Positions 43,739 to 55,185 of a stretch of DNA of 64,000 bases are shown here, piece by piece. Source of the stretch: Acanthopleura granulata (lineage: Eukaryota > Mollusca > Polyplacophora > Chitonida > Chitonidae); contig JABBOT010000010.1 of NCBI GenBank assembly GCA_016165875.1, positions 12,301,357-12,365,356 of the forward strand, read 5' to 3'. Within the stretch, counting starts at the first letter, position 1. Every line of letters starts with the position of its first letter. The translations under genes and the position numbers were made by a program. The notes beneath the pieces were generated by a model. It was not told the DNA's origin and made no database searches. It was given only the letters and a program-made list of their open reading frames with translations.

Positions 43739-44920
43739 AGTTTTGTGATAAGTACATTATAAATTTATCTTTCCTTGCTCTATATGTTCTAAATGCTACG
43801 TTTCCTAGTCTGATATTTACGGAGCCATACAGTTTCATCTTTGTTTCTTTTCAGGTCTTGCACATAGGGAAGTGGAATCGAAAATGGCAGGTGAATTGGT
43901 ACAGACTGTTGACCTCCACTGTACAGAACGCCACAGTCGACCATATACTTTGCAGAAAGGAGACGTACCGGAATTTGCAAGAAACAATTAAAAGCATCGT
44001 ACTTAACTGAGAGTATTAATTATTGTCTATTATTTTTTAGTGTTTTCTTAGCAGTATAATTTCATGATCGATAGAAGACTTAAGCGTTACAGCCGTAGTT
44101 TCTTTCCAGCAAGGGTGAGGGGTGGCTTGGAGAAGGATTCTGGGAATGTGAGAGAGATATCCTCACTTAAAAACATATTTATTTACGTCTTTATTTTTAC
44201 CACATCACCAAAACGCTATATTTATGTGATTGATACTGACTCATTTGTTTTGACTTCAGGTACGGATTCAGTTACAACTCTGGGTAAATGAGTCCTGTGA
44301 ATGACTCTTCCAGAACACGCAGAGTTCAAATAGTCATAGATCTAGAAACAGTAAGGAGAAGACGATTTTCTTGTAATTAGTTTTATACAGACAGAGAACC
44401 ACAGCACCGAATACTAAATTTCATTTCGTAAAATTTAGGTAGGCGAACTGTCCTTTAAGACAATTTTACAAATAACCCCTCAAGAGGGCATAACGTTTCG
44501 GGCCTTAAATGTTGAAAACCGTGTCACTTCACAAGCACGCAACATAACGGATGGCCACCTTCGACAATACGTAACTATGTCGTAGCCAACTTTGCAACAG
44601 TAAATGTGACTGAAATATTTAGGTTCAACTAGATAGTCCTAGATTTGCGTAAGACTGAGAACGACTACCTGTGTTACATTTCTCACGTGTTGGACAGCGC
44701 GCTGCAGCAATTTGTCCGACCCTGTTGGAAAGAAAACAAACCCGGAACATCCTTCGACTGAACATGGGAATATTTTGTGTCCCAATTTTTTGTGACGCTG
44801 TCGTCGAGGCTGTAATTTTACTCTCTGCACCGTAATCCACTGCATTATAAAACGGGTTCTGACGAAATCTTACACTAGAACGAGAGAATTTATTCTGATT
44901 AACATGTTCACCAGCAAGGT
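43739..44920. other. Anonymous sequence
   Basis: Minus-strand open frames at 44625-44845 overlap each other in two frames and show no convincing domain. Nothing else was recognised. Confidence 0.35.
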
Positions 44921-44924
44921 GCAG

Positions 44925-45038
44925 ATGGTCGCCCCCTTCCCCACACGGGCTCTGCCTTGTTTCCTCTCACTATATTGCTGGCCGCCGTCGTAATATAAGT
45001 CAAATATTCTTTAGCACAACGTAAAGCACCAATCAAAA
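44925..45038 (+). mobile_element. SINE family A, 3' half
   Basis: CTCTGCCTTGTTTCCTCTCA, then TTGCTGGCCGCCGTCGTAAT and the tail CGTAAAGCACCAATCAAAAG. The poly-AAAT tract is lost. Confidence 0.7.
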
Positions 45039-45039
45039 G

Positions 45040-46095
45040 TACTTTACATATACATTGCTGCGTTCAAAAACAATGGTGAATTTCATTTTACCGCAGCTCT
45101 CTCAACGCATGCACAGTTCAGTGATTTTGTTTTCTGTTTTAACACATTTAAATTCGACAAAAGCGTAAATTCTAAAAAGGGCCGATGTATTATTACACGT
45201 AAGACTGGATGTGAGATTGGATAGCCTGTAGATCGACTGACCGACATACACTGTCGATAATTAATCCAGTTAAGGCATCATATAGATTTCAATCGATTGC
45301 TTTTATCAACGCACCCATATTGCCTTTCACCTTATTTATCAATGGAACCTAGAATAAATAGATTAATAGATTAAGTACATTAAATAGATTATGAACATTT
45401 GAATATAGGTGTCTCCAATACAGCTGTAAATATTGAGAGCACGTCTCAAGCCAATGGCCGCAAATACTGTCTTAAAACTATCCTCCAATGGTTAGAAGTG
45501 TGCATACCTAAAGTTTCCAAGACAGTTGTTACTTCTGTTATTATTTTTGTCCCATTTTAGATTACCATCCAGTATAACCAACTCACCACAGTCAAGTAGA
45601 AACTCACTGGGTGGCAATATCCGCAGCTTACTCCACACTTCAAGCATAATTGTAAGCATTGAACCCTTCTTTACTATTTTGCTTAAACAAATTATTTTTC
45701 CTTGAGCAAGGTAAGACTACTTACGCAGTGATTGACGTCAGTTTTTTTCTCAAAACCTCTCAATGTTGGATTTTAGACAAAAAGCTACCGATTTAATTTA
45801 CCGAAAGTAGGAAGTTTCGTAAGACTAGGTCCAGATCCATGATAATACCAAGATTCACCCGAACAAAGACGAGCTTGATGGTTCTGAAGTATGGGTGGCT
45901 ACCATTCCAAGAACACCTTATCATGCAAGTGCAGAGAGTGAAAAAAAATTCTACCCTTTGAAGCGTCTTATTATCATAAAATTAACGAGTAAGTGATGGT
46001 CCGTTTTATCTCACAGGGTTGGGCTTAGCTAAGAATATCATTCTTTGGTATTTCTAGTCCACTGCTACAATTATTTACAGTACTGTAGTAGCTTA
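45040..46095. other. Anonymous sequence
   Basis: Contains a small AGATTAATAGATTAAG-type imperfect repeat near 45355-45395. No gene was recognised. Confidence 0.4.
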
Positions 46096-46099
46096 TTTT

Positions 46100-46188
46100 T
46101 TCGATTGGTGTTTTATGCTGTACCCAAGAATATTTCCTTTATACACCGGGGCCGGCCAACGTTATGGTGGCAGGAAACCGGGTTCAAG
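46100..46188 (-). mobile_element. SINE family A, tail fragment
   Basis: TCGATTGGTGTTTTATGCTG, then CCAAGAATATTTCCTTTATA and GGCCAACGTTATGGTGGCAG. Confidence 0.75.
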
Positions 46189-46189
46189 A

Positions 46190-49100
46190 TTGTTATCCAA
46201 TGGTCAAACTTATAGGAAATATATTTGTATGGATGTTTTAATGAGATAAACCCTTTCTTCGTTTGCTTTTCCACTTGGATTTAGGGTAGCTCTAAACCGT
46301 GTTTTCAACCATGTGACGACGATGTCTCGTTGTAGAAGACCGCGTCACCCCTGGCTTGTAGTAGTGGTAGGATTATTGCTGTTCCAGGGCCATATTGATC
46401 TGATTTACACCACACTGTGACAGAAATAAATTAACTAAGCCATAGACCTGAAATATTGTGCTTACATACTGATTGGGCCGCGTTACTCCTCACAACCCAA
46501 TCCACCCCCAGAAGCCGCCACATGGGCGAAACCAGACAGAATGTAGCATCCAATCGCAGTATGTTAATCCGAACAATACCTGAGCTATATAAGTAAAGTA
46601 ATTTACTTTCTTTTGGCAATTTTTCGGACTTAATTACGAGCGATTAGTGTAAGTAATAGTGTAAAAGAGTTAAAGGTTTGCTACAAAACGTGCGGCCCGT
46701 AAAACTTGACAGAGCTAGGGTAGACAGTTTTGTCATTGTCACAAAACCAGTCATTGGGAAGAACACCTGAGTAGAAAACCCATTAATATGCATGTTAGCA
46801 GATATCCATCACACAACACTCAAAAAATTTCACGATTCCCGAAGATTTATGAGATATGTCATGTCATCGTGACAAACACAAAATGTCCAGGTGTAATGTG
46901 GCATAAAAATTCAAACGAATGAGCTGTTAACCTGTACTTGGGTTTAGTTTTTGTCGAAAGCTAGAAAACTAAATTACGCCATTGATTTTACTGACTGAAG
47001 GGCAACAAATAACTGTTTTATATGTCGCAGTCGCGTTAATTTTATATCTTACTCAACTTAACTTCCGCCTATAAAGATGACAGACTCCATGATGCAATTG
47101 CTCAGTTGTTTATAAACTCATCCCGATGTAGTGACAACAATGTTGTTGCTGGAGGTGTAACATGTACAGAATTAGATACGAGACAATGAAGGCAGTTACA
47201 GCTTTCTTGGATTCTTTATTTACTGTTTTGATTACACAGTTGTTCAGTGTACACTAGAAATTGTAATGAAATAAACCTATACGTTTGCTTACTCGCGTGG
47301 TCGAGAGAAAGTATCATCTGAAGGCTAGTAAGGTAAGTGGTAATGTTCTCTCAATGTAAATGAAGTAGGATACAAAATATCTTTATATGTTTTCACATGG
47401 TGTAATTTTAAGTACATTATATTGGTAAAAACCTATGTCCAAAATTTCCTTAGAATATCCAATTGTCAGATGAGCAAAATTTCCAATTTTTGTCACTGGC
47501 ATGTCTAAGACAATACTAGGCAAAAAGGTTTCTCTCTATGCTGGAAACATTTTGAGGCATTTGATAAAAGAATGAAATAAATCTTGACGATTGATTTTCA
47601 GGTTAATGTAAGAAGTTTATTCGCAAATATTAGCCATTTTTGCTTGTTTCACATATTTCTGAAACAAATCAGATCACTGTGAAAACAAAAAGATGTATCT
47701 GTATGATTATCTATATGGTTAATATTATATATTGTTATTATGTATTGATATTTATATATAAATGTCCGTTTGTTTGTGAAATGAGTAACGCCTTTATTCC
47801 TTTATTTCACCCGTTGTCTAAGCCAAAGATGTGCAATATCTGTTTTTATTTATACAACGCAGTTAGATTTGTGACGGCGGGTGAGGGCACTATCTCCTCT
47901 CCAGGTACCTGAGGAAGCACTTAGATTAAAGATGTGGTCCACAGACAAGGAATTTTCCAGACTGACTCATACCCGATGTTCTCGCGACCTTGATGAAAAT
48001 GAACGGTTCACAACACCAGTTTAACACGAAGTTAATGGAATTCAATGATCTATCACCACATAAGTACACACGTTGAGCACATAAGTACACACTGTTCGGG
48101 TGAAAATCTGTTAAAAAATTGTTAATCACTCGCCAAAGATTTTACCCCCCAAAACAAATCGTCTCATTCAGTGCTATTTCTTTGTTTACCTTTACTTTTA
48201 CTTTATCTCCAAGGCAGTCCATATTTTTCATGACCGAAACATTACAATAAAATCTGTTATGTATGTACATCTGTCTACAGGACAATTTCAACGAAAATGT
48301 AGATCTAATTTGACTACAGCACTCTACATTCACTTTAGGGCATTCACTTTGTGACAATATTGAACTGTAAATGAACTATAAATAGATGAATATAAATATA
48401 AATATAAATAAATATAAAATAAAAAAATTTATCTTGAGATGGAAGTGAAATTATGACTAATTTCAACGTCAAATCAGATATTCCTGCATCGCTGGCAATC
48501 GATGAAGAGGAGATCAGAAGTCGATAATCCCAAGCTGCCTTTCCAAAACAACCTGAAACCCCAGTTCTCAAGGAATATACAAGACACAATAAAAATAGTA
48601 AACAAAGATGGTAACACGTTAGGGAGAAGTAGTTAACCGTTTCTGATGCAAGTAGAACAATCGATTTTCTAGGCATGAAATCCAGTTTAATCTCGAAGTG
48701 CGTAAAAAATTTCCTGGTCAAGCACAAATATCTTTGCTGCGCTTTGATTGGCATATCACATCAACATATTTCCTTAATTTAATTGCCAGATTTATCGAAG
48801 CTAAAATTTAACACAGTCAACAGTCCAAAATTAAGTCCTAAGACGGTTACATTATCAGGAACGTTGTCATGAGGATCATTCTAGTAACCAGATGGTGAAG
48901 AGAAAACCGCAGATACCGTGTGTGATCAAAGTAAACAGTCATTGGCTAACTGACTAGAAGACAGCATTGCATTTTCTATCTGTAATGGATATATACAATG
49001 TTATTAATTTTGTTCCCAGATAATTTTGCCCAACGAAAGGACCGCCTTTCTTACGGTGTCAGGAAATTGGTGAACTTGAAAGTTATCAGTGGCTTTCCGT

Positions 49101-49890
49101 TGTCAGTATATATTGAGCAGATATCGTTGAAGGTGTAGGTCTGTTTTGACACAACTTCGAATGTTAAGAACATAACATCCCACAAAATGCACATTGAGAC
49201 AAGTGCCACATCCACAACACTCATGGTAATCGGTTGGCAAAATAGCTATACGCGAATAATGATTTCAGTCGATTTTCCTTGTACTGGATACTCCATGAAG
49301 ACACCAGCGGGTGTTGGCAGTGTAAGTAACTGCAGAAAAGATTTGATTTAATTCCATTGAAAATGAACAAAAATTTTCTTAAAATACTGAATGAAGACAG
49401 AAACGTAACCATAGCACAGCTTGGTCACATTCCATTTGATTTTTATTAGATATTTAGATATACTACGAATATATCACTTGTAGAATGGTAGCTTGTGCCT
49501 TACGGCGGGTGGAAAAACCACGCTCCTCGGCAACGGTTACTAGAGGGCGTAAAGCCAACGATAACGCAGAATGAGCTGAATTAGAGGCAGTGATCACAGT
49601 CGTGGTAGTTTGCTGTGGCCACTCTGCAGAGAGGATTTCCCCTCTGTCGATTTGATGTACGGTTTGGGGTTTCCCCCTATATACATGTATATATCAACTA
49701 CTTCGACAAAATAAATCGTTACACTCCAATATGTTCATCTGACAAAAAATAACAAAAATATAACCAAAGCTACTTTTGAAAAGAGTAAGTCAGTACTTTA
49801 TTTCGCTATTATTCTAAAGATATTGTCTTAAATAAGAAGGCGAATAACTGAATAATAAACGCCAACCAGTAATAACGAGGTTTGGAATAT
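46190..49890. other. 3.7 kb of anonymous AT-rich sequence
   Basis: Visible features are an (AAATAT)n-type tract (48385-48425) and ACATAAGTACACAC twice (48057-48092). Open frames such as 48344-48754 (minus) and 47640-47912 (plus) are of low-complexity or AT-driven composition. No domain was seen. Confidence 0.4.
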
Positions 49891-49894
49891 GAAA

Positions 49895-50280
49895 GGTCAC
49901 GGCTTTATTTGTATTATACATAGCTCCTGACTGGGTCCCGGCGGGCAGACATAATTTTCATTGAATTCCAAATTAAACCCAAAACCAGTTACACTCGTGT
50001 GGTCAACATTGACACAAGCACACACAGAGCATTGTCCCCGGGAAACAACTCAGGCAGTAAACTTACCCCTCGGGAATTACTCGAACCGATAACGGTACCC
50101 TTTTCACCACAAGCAACACAACAACACAACCCCGACACATTCGGGCAACCAGCCCCTCGAGGAAACACTCGAGCGGGCCTAAGGACTACACGTTTAAAAC
50201 ACTAAAGAATTTAACCCTGACGCAAGGCCCCCTTTCTTCCCACCAGGACTCGGCCACAGGAATCTGTCTATACAGATTTT
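49895..50280 (-). repeat. Probable terminal region of the DIRS/Ngaro-like element
   Basis: This block is more GC-rich than its surroundings, has no recognisable coding content, and lies directly downstream of the SGNH segment. Short internal echoes occur: CCCCTCGGGAATTACTCGAA and CCCCTCGAGGAAACACTCGA at about 50066 and 50153. Split or inverted terminal repeats are expected in this class of element, but I could not pair this block with a left-end copy. Confidence 0.35.
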
Positions 50281-50288
50281 ACCCGAGC

Positions 50289-50635
50289 TCAATATAGCAG
50301 AGTTTCATCCTGGACAAAACTGTCAAAACCTCCTTTTAACTTTATTATGTATTTGTCCAACCCAATATAAGAAAGATGAGTTCCGTCATGATGGTATAAC
50401 TGTATACCAGCATGAGAAATGGAGGCATGTTTTATGACCTTAATTGCACACTTCAAAGCGCAAGAAGCACAGCATCGGTTAACCCGATTTGTTGGCATAA
50501 CAAACCACAATGGCGGTCTGCTAAGTCATTTGAATCAAGTACTATTAACAGTACGGCTGGTAGGGGTATTGTTTTAATATTGCATCCACCAGTGGCCTCA
50601 TGTCTTCCGATTTCATCCCTAGCTTTCCTAACCAT
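50289..50635 (-). pseudogene. SGNH-hydrolase-like segment
   Basis: VLLIVLDSNDLADRHCGLLC (about 50550-50490) matches block III (normally HxGxNDL, here DSNDL). After a frame change, HASISHAGIQLYHHDGTHLS with YIGLDKYI (about 50440-50340) gives block V, where Asp and His of DGTHLS are catalytic in active members. It ends GGFDSFVQ. SGNH or GDSL-type hydrolases occur as an extra ORF in Ngaro-type retroelements, and their role in the element is unclear. Confidence 0.7.
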
Positions 50636-50839
50636 TTGATATTTAGCTCATACCTACCCATACCCATCTCCCGTCCCTTGGGATGACGGGAAGCCCTCCG
50701 CGCAGCTCAGTGGACAAAGGAACATCCACACATCCGAATGCTACTCGAAATATATACACACAGAACGTGAAAACATTAAAATTTTGCATGAGACACTGAA
50801 CATGAATCTACACTCCACAACGTGGGTTTCATTAGAATG

Positions 50840-51482
50840 GAGGGAATTCTCACGTATTTGGTGTCAGCGAAAGATTTCCATCTCCAACATGTTTTGATAT
50901 TTTCTCAGATTTACCTGCCTGAGCGACAAGAGTGGTGGCACCTATCCTAAATGAATGAGATTTGAAAGTGGTAGGATCAGTCCTCAGGAAATACATGGCT
51001 TTCTATAGAACAGAACTAATATCGTGAACTGATATCGTGTAAGATTTGTCTTGTTGACATGATAAAACAGGTGAGAATTACAAAAACTGGCAAACGTTGA
51101 GGACACGACAAATAGAAAAATATAGACAAATAGATCGACCAAGAATGACATTTTATGGTGTAGCCCAAAGCCTGAAAAATATGACGACACTGTCGAAGGG
51201 GGATTTTCCCTCATGCGACAAATGGCTCACAAACGCAACCAAAGGAGCAGCGGCGCTGGCCAGGAATGTGGCGGGAAAAATGTGGCTCTAAAAGGGTTTA
51301 ATGATTGTCAGGACTTTGCTGTAAACGGTATTAGTGTTTAACGCTAACCCAGTATCCATTAATTTCTGGGCTTCACTGTGAAGACTTCCCAGAGTTCTGT
51401 TGGTCCAAATTTGGCAGGTGATCTGAATGAGGGGCCAACGACCTGAATTTCTTTCACTGCAAACAGGAAATTTCATCAGCAA
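50840..51482 (-). pseudogene. Tyrosine recombinase segment
   Basis: The N-terminal core-binding part is TLGSLHSEAQKLMDTGLALN and TNTVYSKVL (about 51395-51310). The catalytic region keeps TFKSHSFRIGATTLVAQAG (about 50965-50905), the HxxR box in which His and Arg are catalytic. The part after it, MLEMEIFR, is frameshifted and corresponds to the usual (G)RW..(A)(F/Y) block near the tyrosine nucleophile. The Tyr itself could not be confirmed. Between 51290 and 50990 the sequence is badly eroded. Confidence 0.7.
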
Positions 51483-51489
51483 TCAGGTT

Positions 51490-51866
51490 TTCAGTCCCCT
51501 CAATGTGTTCAGCTCTAAACAGAAAGTTAGATTGAAGGCAATTGATCTAACTAAATTCACTACCCTTTCAGATCGGGACGTTACAGTGTTGATAACGTTG
51601 ACTACTGCTAAGTTATCACATCTAAAGAGGGCGTTTTTATAAGCAAGACTGAATCACCAAATGTGAACAACAACTAAAACTGGGAAAAGTTCAAAAGCAG
51701 TGACGTCAGACAAAATACCTTGCTTTGCCCAGTTCCCAGGCCACATCCCATACGCATTTTCCGCTACTATAGGCCCGAATCCTTTACCTTCGCCCCCGAC
51801 GCTATCAGTGAATAACTTAATAGAGGCGTTAGACAGCCAAAATCTAACTAAAAACACAGATACCAT
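51490..51866 (-). pseudogene. RNase H segment of the DIRS/Ngaro-like element
   Basis: SNASIKLFTDSVGGEGKGFG (about 51840-51780) holds the first Asp (complement of 51804-51806). GNWAKQGILSDVTAFELFPV and LVVVHIW carry the Glu. CDNLAVVNVINTVTSRSERV (about 51625-51565) has the next Asp. FRAEHIEGTENLIADEIS (about 51515-51460) is the typical end of the domain. Most catalytic positions are recognisable, but there is a frameshift after HIW and a stop after SCLQ. Confidence 0.8.
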
Positions 51867-51869
51867 TGA

Positions 51870-52410
51870 TATGTGCCATTGTTACACCTAAATCAGCACA
51901 AATGTCGAAAAACCAGCGAAGACCTAAAGATTGGGGAATTAGGTGGCCTTCCAAACAGAAAGTCATCCCAATAATGTACCATAGAATCATAGCATTTAAA
52001 CTTCATTACCCATTCCGGAAAGAATGAAAATTTTTCAAAGATGGAGCAGGAAGTTGAACACCCTATAGGTAAGCTCTTATCCAAAAATAATTTCCCGGCA
52101 AAAGTGAAACCTAACTGATCAAAATTCCAGGGCCAAACCGGCAGTAGCTGAAAAGCAGATTTGATGTTTTAACTAGAAAGGAGCCCTGTCCAAGTTTCTG
52201 TGCCATATCTATGGCTGTGTCAAATCTGCTATATGTTACCGAACTGACTTGCATCACCAAAATCATTGACGGAGGCGTCCTGTAGATATGGCAGGTGATA
52301 AATTAACCGGAATTCCCCAGGTAATTTTTCAAGTACTCAAACAAGCCGTGAAACACGAAGAGTAGATAAAGGCCTGTAAGTAAATGGAAGAGCTACTCGA
52401 CCGAGGTTTA
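51870..52410 (-). pseudogene. RT segment of the DIRS/Ngaro-like element
   Basis: The minus strand reads VLEKLPGEFRLIYHLPYLQD (about 52360-52280), then DASVND. KSAFQLLPVWP (about 52165) and FDQLGFTFAGKLFLDKSLPI with GCSTSCSIFEKF (about 52125-52035) follow. The catalytic block VHYWDDFLFG has its two Asp codons as the complement of 51962-51967. The Y(L/A)DD motif reads YWDD. Frame shifts separate the RLIYHL block from KSAFQ and the rest, and stops lie between them. It corresponds to RT blocks 2 to 5. Confidence 0.8.
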
Positions 52411-52732
52411 TTTCTTTCCAAATTTTTCTAACTACATCCAGGTTGGAATTTACAGATGGTAAATTTCTGACATCAGTATCACACCAGCTGCCTGAATGTA
52501 TTAAGAAAACCCAAAAGAAAACCCATCTATCAGCTATTAGCTGCTATTTTATTAGGGTAATTTTTCAAAGCTGAAAAAACTTTTTCCTCTTATAGGTTGC
52601 ACATGCAAATTTCAAGCAGTTGGACCCAAAATTTGTATTGAAGAGTCCTAGAGCACTGATTGGATAGTACTGCTACGCAGAGTAGCCACCGGATACAGGG
52701 TTGCATGTGGTTGGTAGCCATCGGGAGGGCTC

Positions 52733-52741
52733 TTTATATAC
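52733..52741 (-). promoter_or_regulatory. TATA-like box upstream of the DIRS/Ngaro-like RT
   Basis: The minus strand reads CGTATATAAAGAGCCCTCCC. It is the only good TATA box next to the element and faces its reading frames. The promoter role is inferred from position. Confidence 0.4.
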
Positions 52742-52894
52742 GAATTTCAGCAGCTTTTACTCAAACTTACCAAGATAAAACTGCAATTTACGCTTTCATG
52801 CAGTATTATTATTTTTAATATTTAATCTAAGTAGGCTGGCATGTTTACATTATCAATGGAGGCTGGACAATTATTGGTTAAACTCAGTTTGCAA

Positions 52895-53385
52895 ATAATG
52901 ACGAATTTTGTCACATATGATACCTTTCGAAACATTTGGGTTGTTCTCTCCTTATATGTTTTTCAGACAGTGATGTGGTAGAATGGAAAGATCTGCAATT
53001 TGTAACACGCGTAGCTAAATATCTAAAATGAAAAAGCGGTTCCAATATTTTCGATGCCTTTTTTCGTTTTGAAAATTTAAAAATATCAAAATTTCTCAAA
53101 TGTTTTCAAGACTTTCAAAGGGACTAAAGTTTAAATGATTATTCAGAACGGTCTAAGACGAATAGAAAATCTCTGGCGAAAAGTTTTCTATGCACTTTGA
53201 AAGCTTTAAAAATAATCAAAATTGACATAAAAATGTCATTTTGATAAACAGCTCTGACATTTGCAAATTTTCTCTTTAGTTTCATTAATACGGAGGTTGG
53301 ATACATTTTGAAAGTATTTTTTGAAATCAACATTTGAAATCAACACGAGCCATCATGTGGCCTATATGGTTTTATAATTAAGAAG
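52895..53385 (+). mobile_element. TTAA-ended element, internal fragment
   Basis: ATGACGAATTTTGTCACATA, then CATTTGGGTTGTTCTCTCCT, and later AACGGTCTAAGACGAATAG and AAACAGCTCTGACATTTGC. All have counterparts in order in the 22.06-23.35 kb copy. Both termini are missing. Confidence 0.65.
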
Positions 53386-53439
53386 AAATATATCAACAAA
53401 AGTAGGAAAGTCATAATTATTTACAAGTAATTGTGACAA

Positions 53440-53670
53440 TTGTGACAAACTATGACATTAGGTTTGGCCAAGTTGTGTTCAGTCATAGATGGCTTCATAG
53501 GAATTACTGTGTTTGTAATTTGGTTCGAGTCCCAGGATCATATACCTAAAACTCTAAAAGGGTTACTCCTCAAACGTCAACAGCTGTTCAGGATTTCTTG
53601 CGCTGATGCATCTATACTTAGACATATGTTCCGAGTAAATCAGGAACCTGATCACATATATACCTGAGGC
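53440..53670 (+). mobile_element. Possible third tRNA-derived SINE (family C)
   Basis: TGGCCAAGTTGT (53465-53476) fits a pol III A box with one mismatch. GGTTCGAGTCCC (53522-53533) is a perfect B box 57 bp downstream. The following text, AGGATCATATACCTAAAACT to GAACCTGATCACATATATAC, is unrelated to families A and B. It does not fold as an intact tRNA, because the region between the boxes is too long and unlike the acceptor and anticodon arms. Confidence 0.45.
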
Positions 53671-53755
53671 AGAAATTGTGCGATTTCACTTTTTTTTCTT
53701 ACCTTGTCATTTATATTTAATTCATTGGAAATTAAAATTAAACTTCGTTATATTT

Positions 53756-53905
53756 ATCATTTATTTATTATTTATTTATTTATTTAATTATTTGATTGAT
53801 GTTTTACGCCAAACTCAATATTTCACTTAGACGACTGCGGTCATCATTATTGTGAGAGGAAAAGGGGCAGAGCCTGAGAAAAAACCCACGCCTTCGCACA
53901 GGTTA
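53756..53905 (-). mobile_element. SINE family A, antisense 3' half with (ATTT)n
   Basis: (TTTA)n at 53756-53790, then TTTGATTGATGTTTTACGCC, CTGCGGTCATCATTATTGTG and AAAAACCCACGCCTTCGCAC. The junction after 53905 is abrupt. Confidence 0.75.
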
Positions 53906-54453
53906 ACTTCATTATGGGCCTGATGGCTTCGCTATTTCTATTTAGTGCATGTTTATTAATGCAGATAAGGCGGGTATTGTTTAAAGTGGTAGCTGCTCTT
54001 GACGACAAACAGCAGCCACATCTACTTTAGTACATTTAACCTGAATAGATGGTTGCCCCTTAATGTAGATGACATAACCTGTGATGACACTGTATTTAAC
54101 ACATTGAAAGGAGAAACAACGAGGTATGTTTGAATGAAGAGTTTAAGACAGCTTGATTGAAAATGATATAACGTATATCATATTTTCGCTTAGCTATTCG
54201 TAATATATTGCCAATAGCGCACATAAGTGGTCGAGGTCAATTTAAGGGTTTTGTTGGCTTACTGTGGTATTGTCTTTCATACGCCTATTCCAACATTTGC
54301 CTATTTCAAGTTTATCAATGTTAATTACATTCCTTGGCTTTCAGGTCCATATACTGAGGGCGCATCACTTCAGGGTTTGACACTTCCACCTACGCGAGAA
54401 CTCCTGCCCACTTGATGAATTGTTGTGTTCTTTAGACGCTGTTAGCTTTTCAG

Positions 54454-54717
54454 GAAGGAAATGTATTGCACCTGGTAGCATTACCACAGTCAATGCCTTT
54501 TACACTTTACCGCCATCTGCATTATACAGCCGTCGCCATCACCAGGATTGTCACCAGCACAGCCTATGTAACAATCGGCGCAGTTTTCATCGTCACTGTC
54601 TTCATCTTATGGTACACCAGATGCATACCAGGTTCCCTCCTCGCCCTACAAAGAACCAGCTCTACAGACAAGTTCATCCTGAATAGTTCCACTGTGTATT
54701 TTTTGTGCGTGTATTAG
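54454..54717 (+). CDS. Candidate terminal exon of a membrane protein, unidentified
   Basis: A pyrimidine-rich tract and TTTTCAG (54447-54453) precede an open frame EGNVLHLVALPQSMPFTLYR..., ending in TAG at 54715-54717, about 87 codons. Third positions are strongly C-biased in the middle (RIVTSTAYVTIGAVFIVTVF), unlike the AT-rich flanks, which is the best sign of selection for coding in the window. One clear membrane segment (about codons 35-54) is followed by YTRCIPGSLLALQRTSSTDK. There is no start ATG near the 5' end, so if real it is a last exon. I do not recognise the family. Confidence 0.4.
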   Translation, partial: EGNVLHLVALPQSMPFTLYRHLHYTAVAITRIVTSTAYVTIGAVFIVTVFILWYTRCIPGSLLALQRTSSTDKFILNSSTVYFLCVY

Positions 54718-54756
54718 GTTTAATTTGGCTCTATATAGTTTATGTTATAGGTGGTC

Positions 54757-54845
54757 ATTACTTTGCATTGTTCTCGTGTTATCGTTTGTTAAATGTTATG
54801 ACAACAAAGCAGTTTGAGCAATTCTAGAACCAGTGAGGTAAAGTG
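54757..54845 (+). repeat. Dispersed repeat R, copy 3 (weak)
   Basis: TTACTTTGCATTGTTCTCGT, then TTTGAGCAATTCTAGAACCA and GTGAGGTAAAGT. It shows weaker similarity to 30558-30660 and 32745-32850. Confidence 0.4.
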
Positions 54846-55185
54846 AAAGTAACGAGATGGCATTAATTTTTCTAATTCAGACGCCATGGTGCAAAGGGGG
54901 ATGTAAGTTAGAGTAAAAACATACCTGATGCAAACAGACAAGTAGCCGGTTTCACGGATTACATCTGATCATGTGCCTAAAATGTGCGTAAATTCTGTAT
55001 ATTTTTTATATTGAATGCTTACACCCCAGTTACACTACTCCATTGTTGTTAGTGCCGATTACACGGTAAGTTTGCAAATTGTTTGATTCTAACGCAAACA
55101 TTTGTGTTCCAATTTAATGAAAGTAAACAAGGCATGTGGAGATATGTACGTTCGTTTTCACAGAGCAGACTACAAGCACAAGTAC

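Larger units (their letters stand above)
50280..52750 (-). mobile_element. Degenerate tyrosine-recombinase retrotransposon (DIRS/Ngaro-like)
   Basis: Minus-strand domains occur in the order RT (about 52400-51890), RNase H (51866-51490), tyrosine recombinase (51480-50840) and SGNH hydrolase (50635-50290). That order, and the SGNH hydrolase in particular, is what I know from Ngaro-type elements. Such elements integrate by recombinase instead of an integrase or endonuclease. A TATATAAAG box on the minus strand (about 52741-52733) lies upstream of the RT. No gag-like ORF is visible between that box and the RT, so the 5' part is probably deleted. Every domain carries stops or frame changes. Confidence 0.75.

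Noticed and set aside
44625..44845. Possible zinc-finger-like FPCSVEGCSGF segment on the minus strand.
   Set aside because: Only one Cys pair and no following His pair at the right spacing. Two overlapping frames are equally open.
48344..48754. 136-codon minus-strand frame with a hydrophobic C-terminus.
   Set aside because: The hydrophobic part is (IY)n encoded by an (ATATAA)n tract, and no conserved motif is present.
53465..53533. Possible tRNA gene with good A and B boxes.
   Set aside because: The boxes are 57 bp apart and no cloverleaf can be drawn. It is more like a SINE head.
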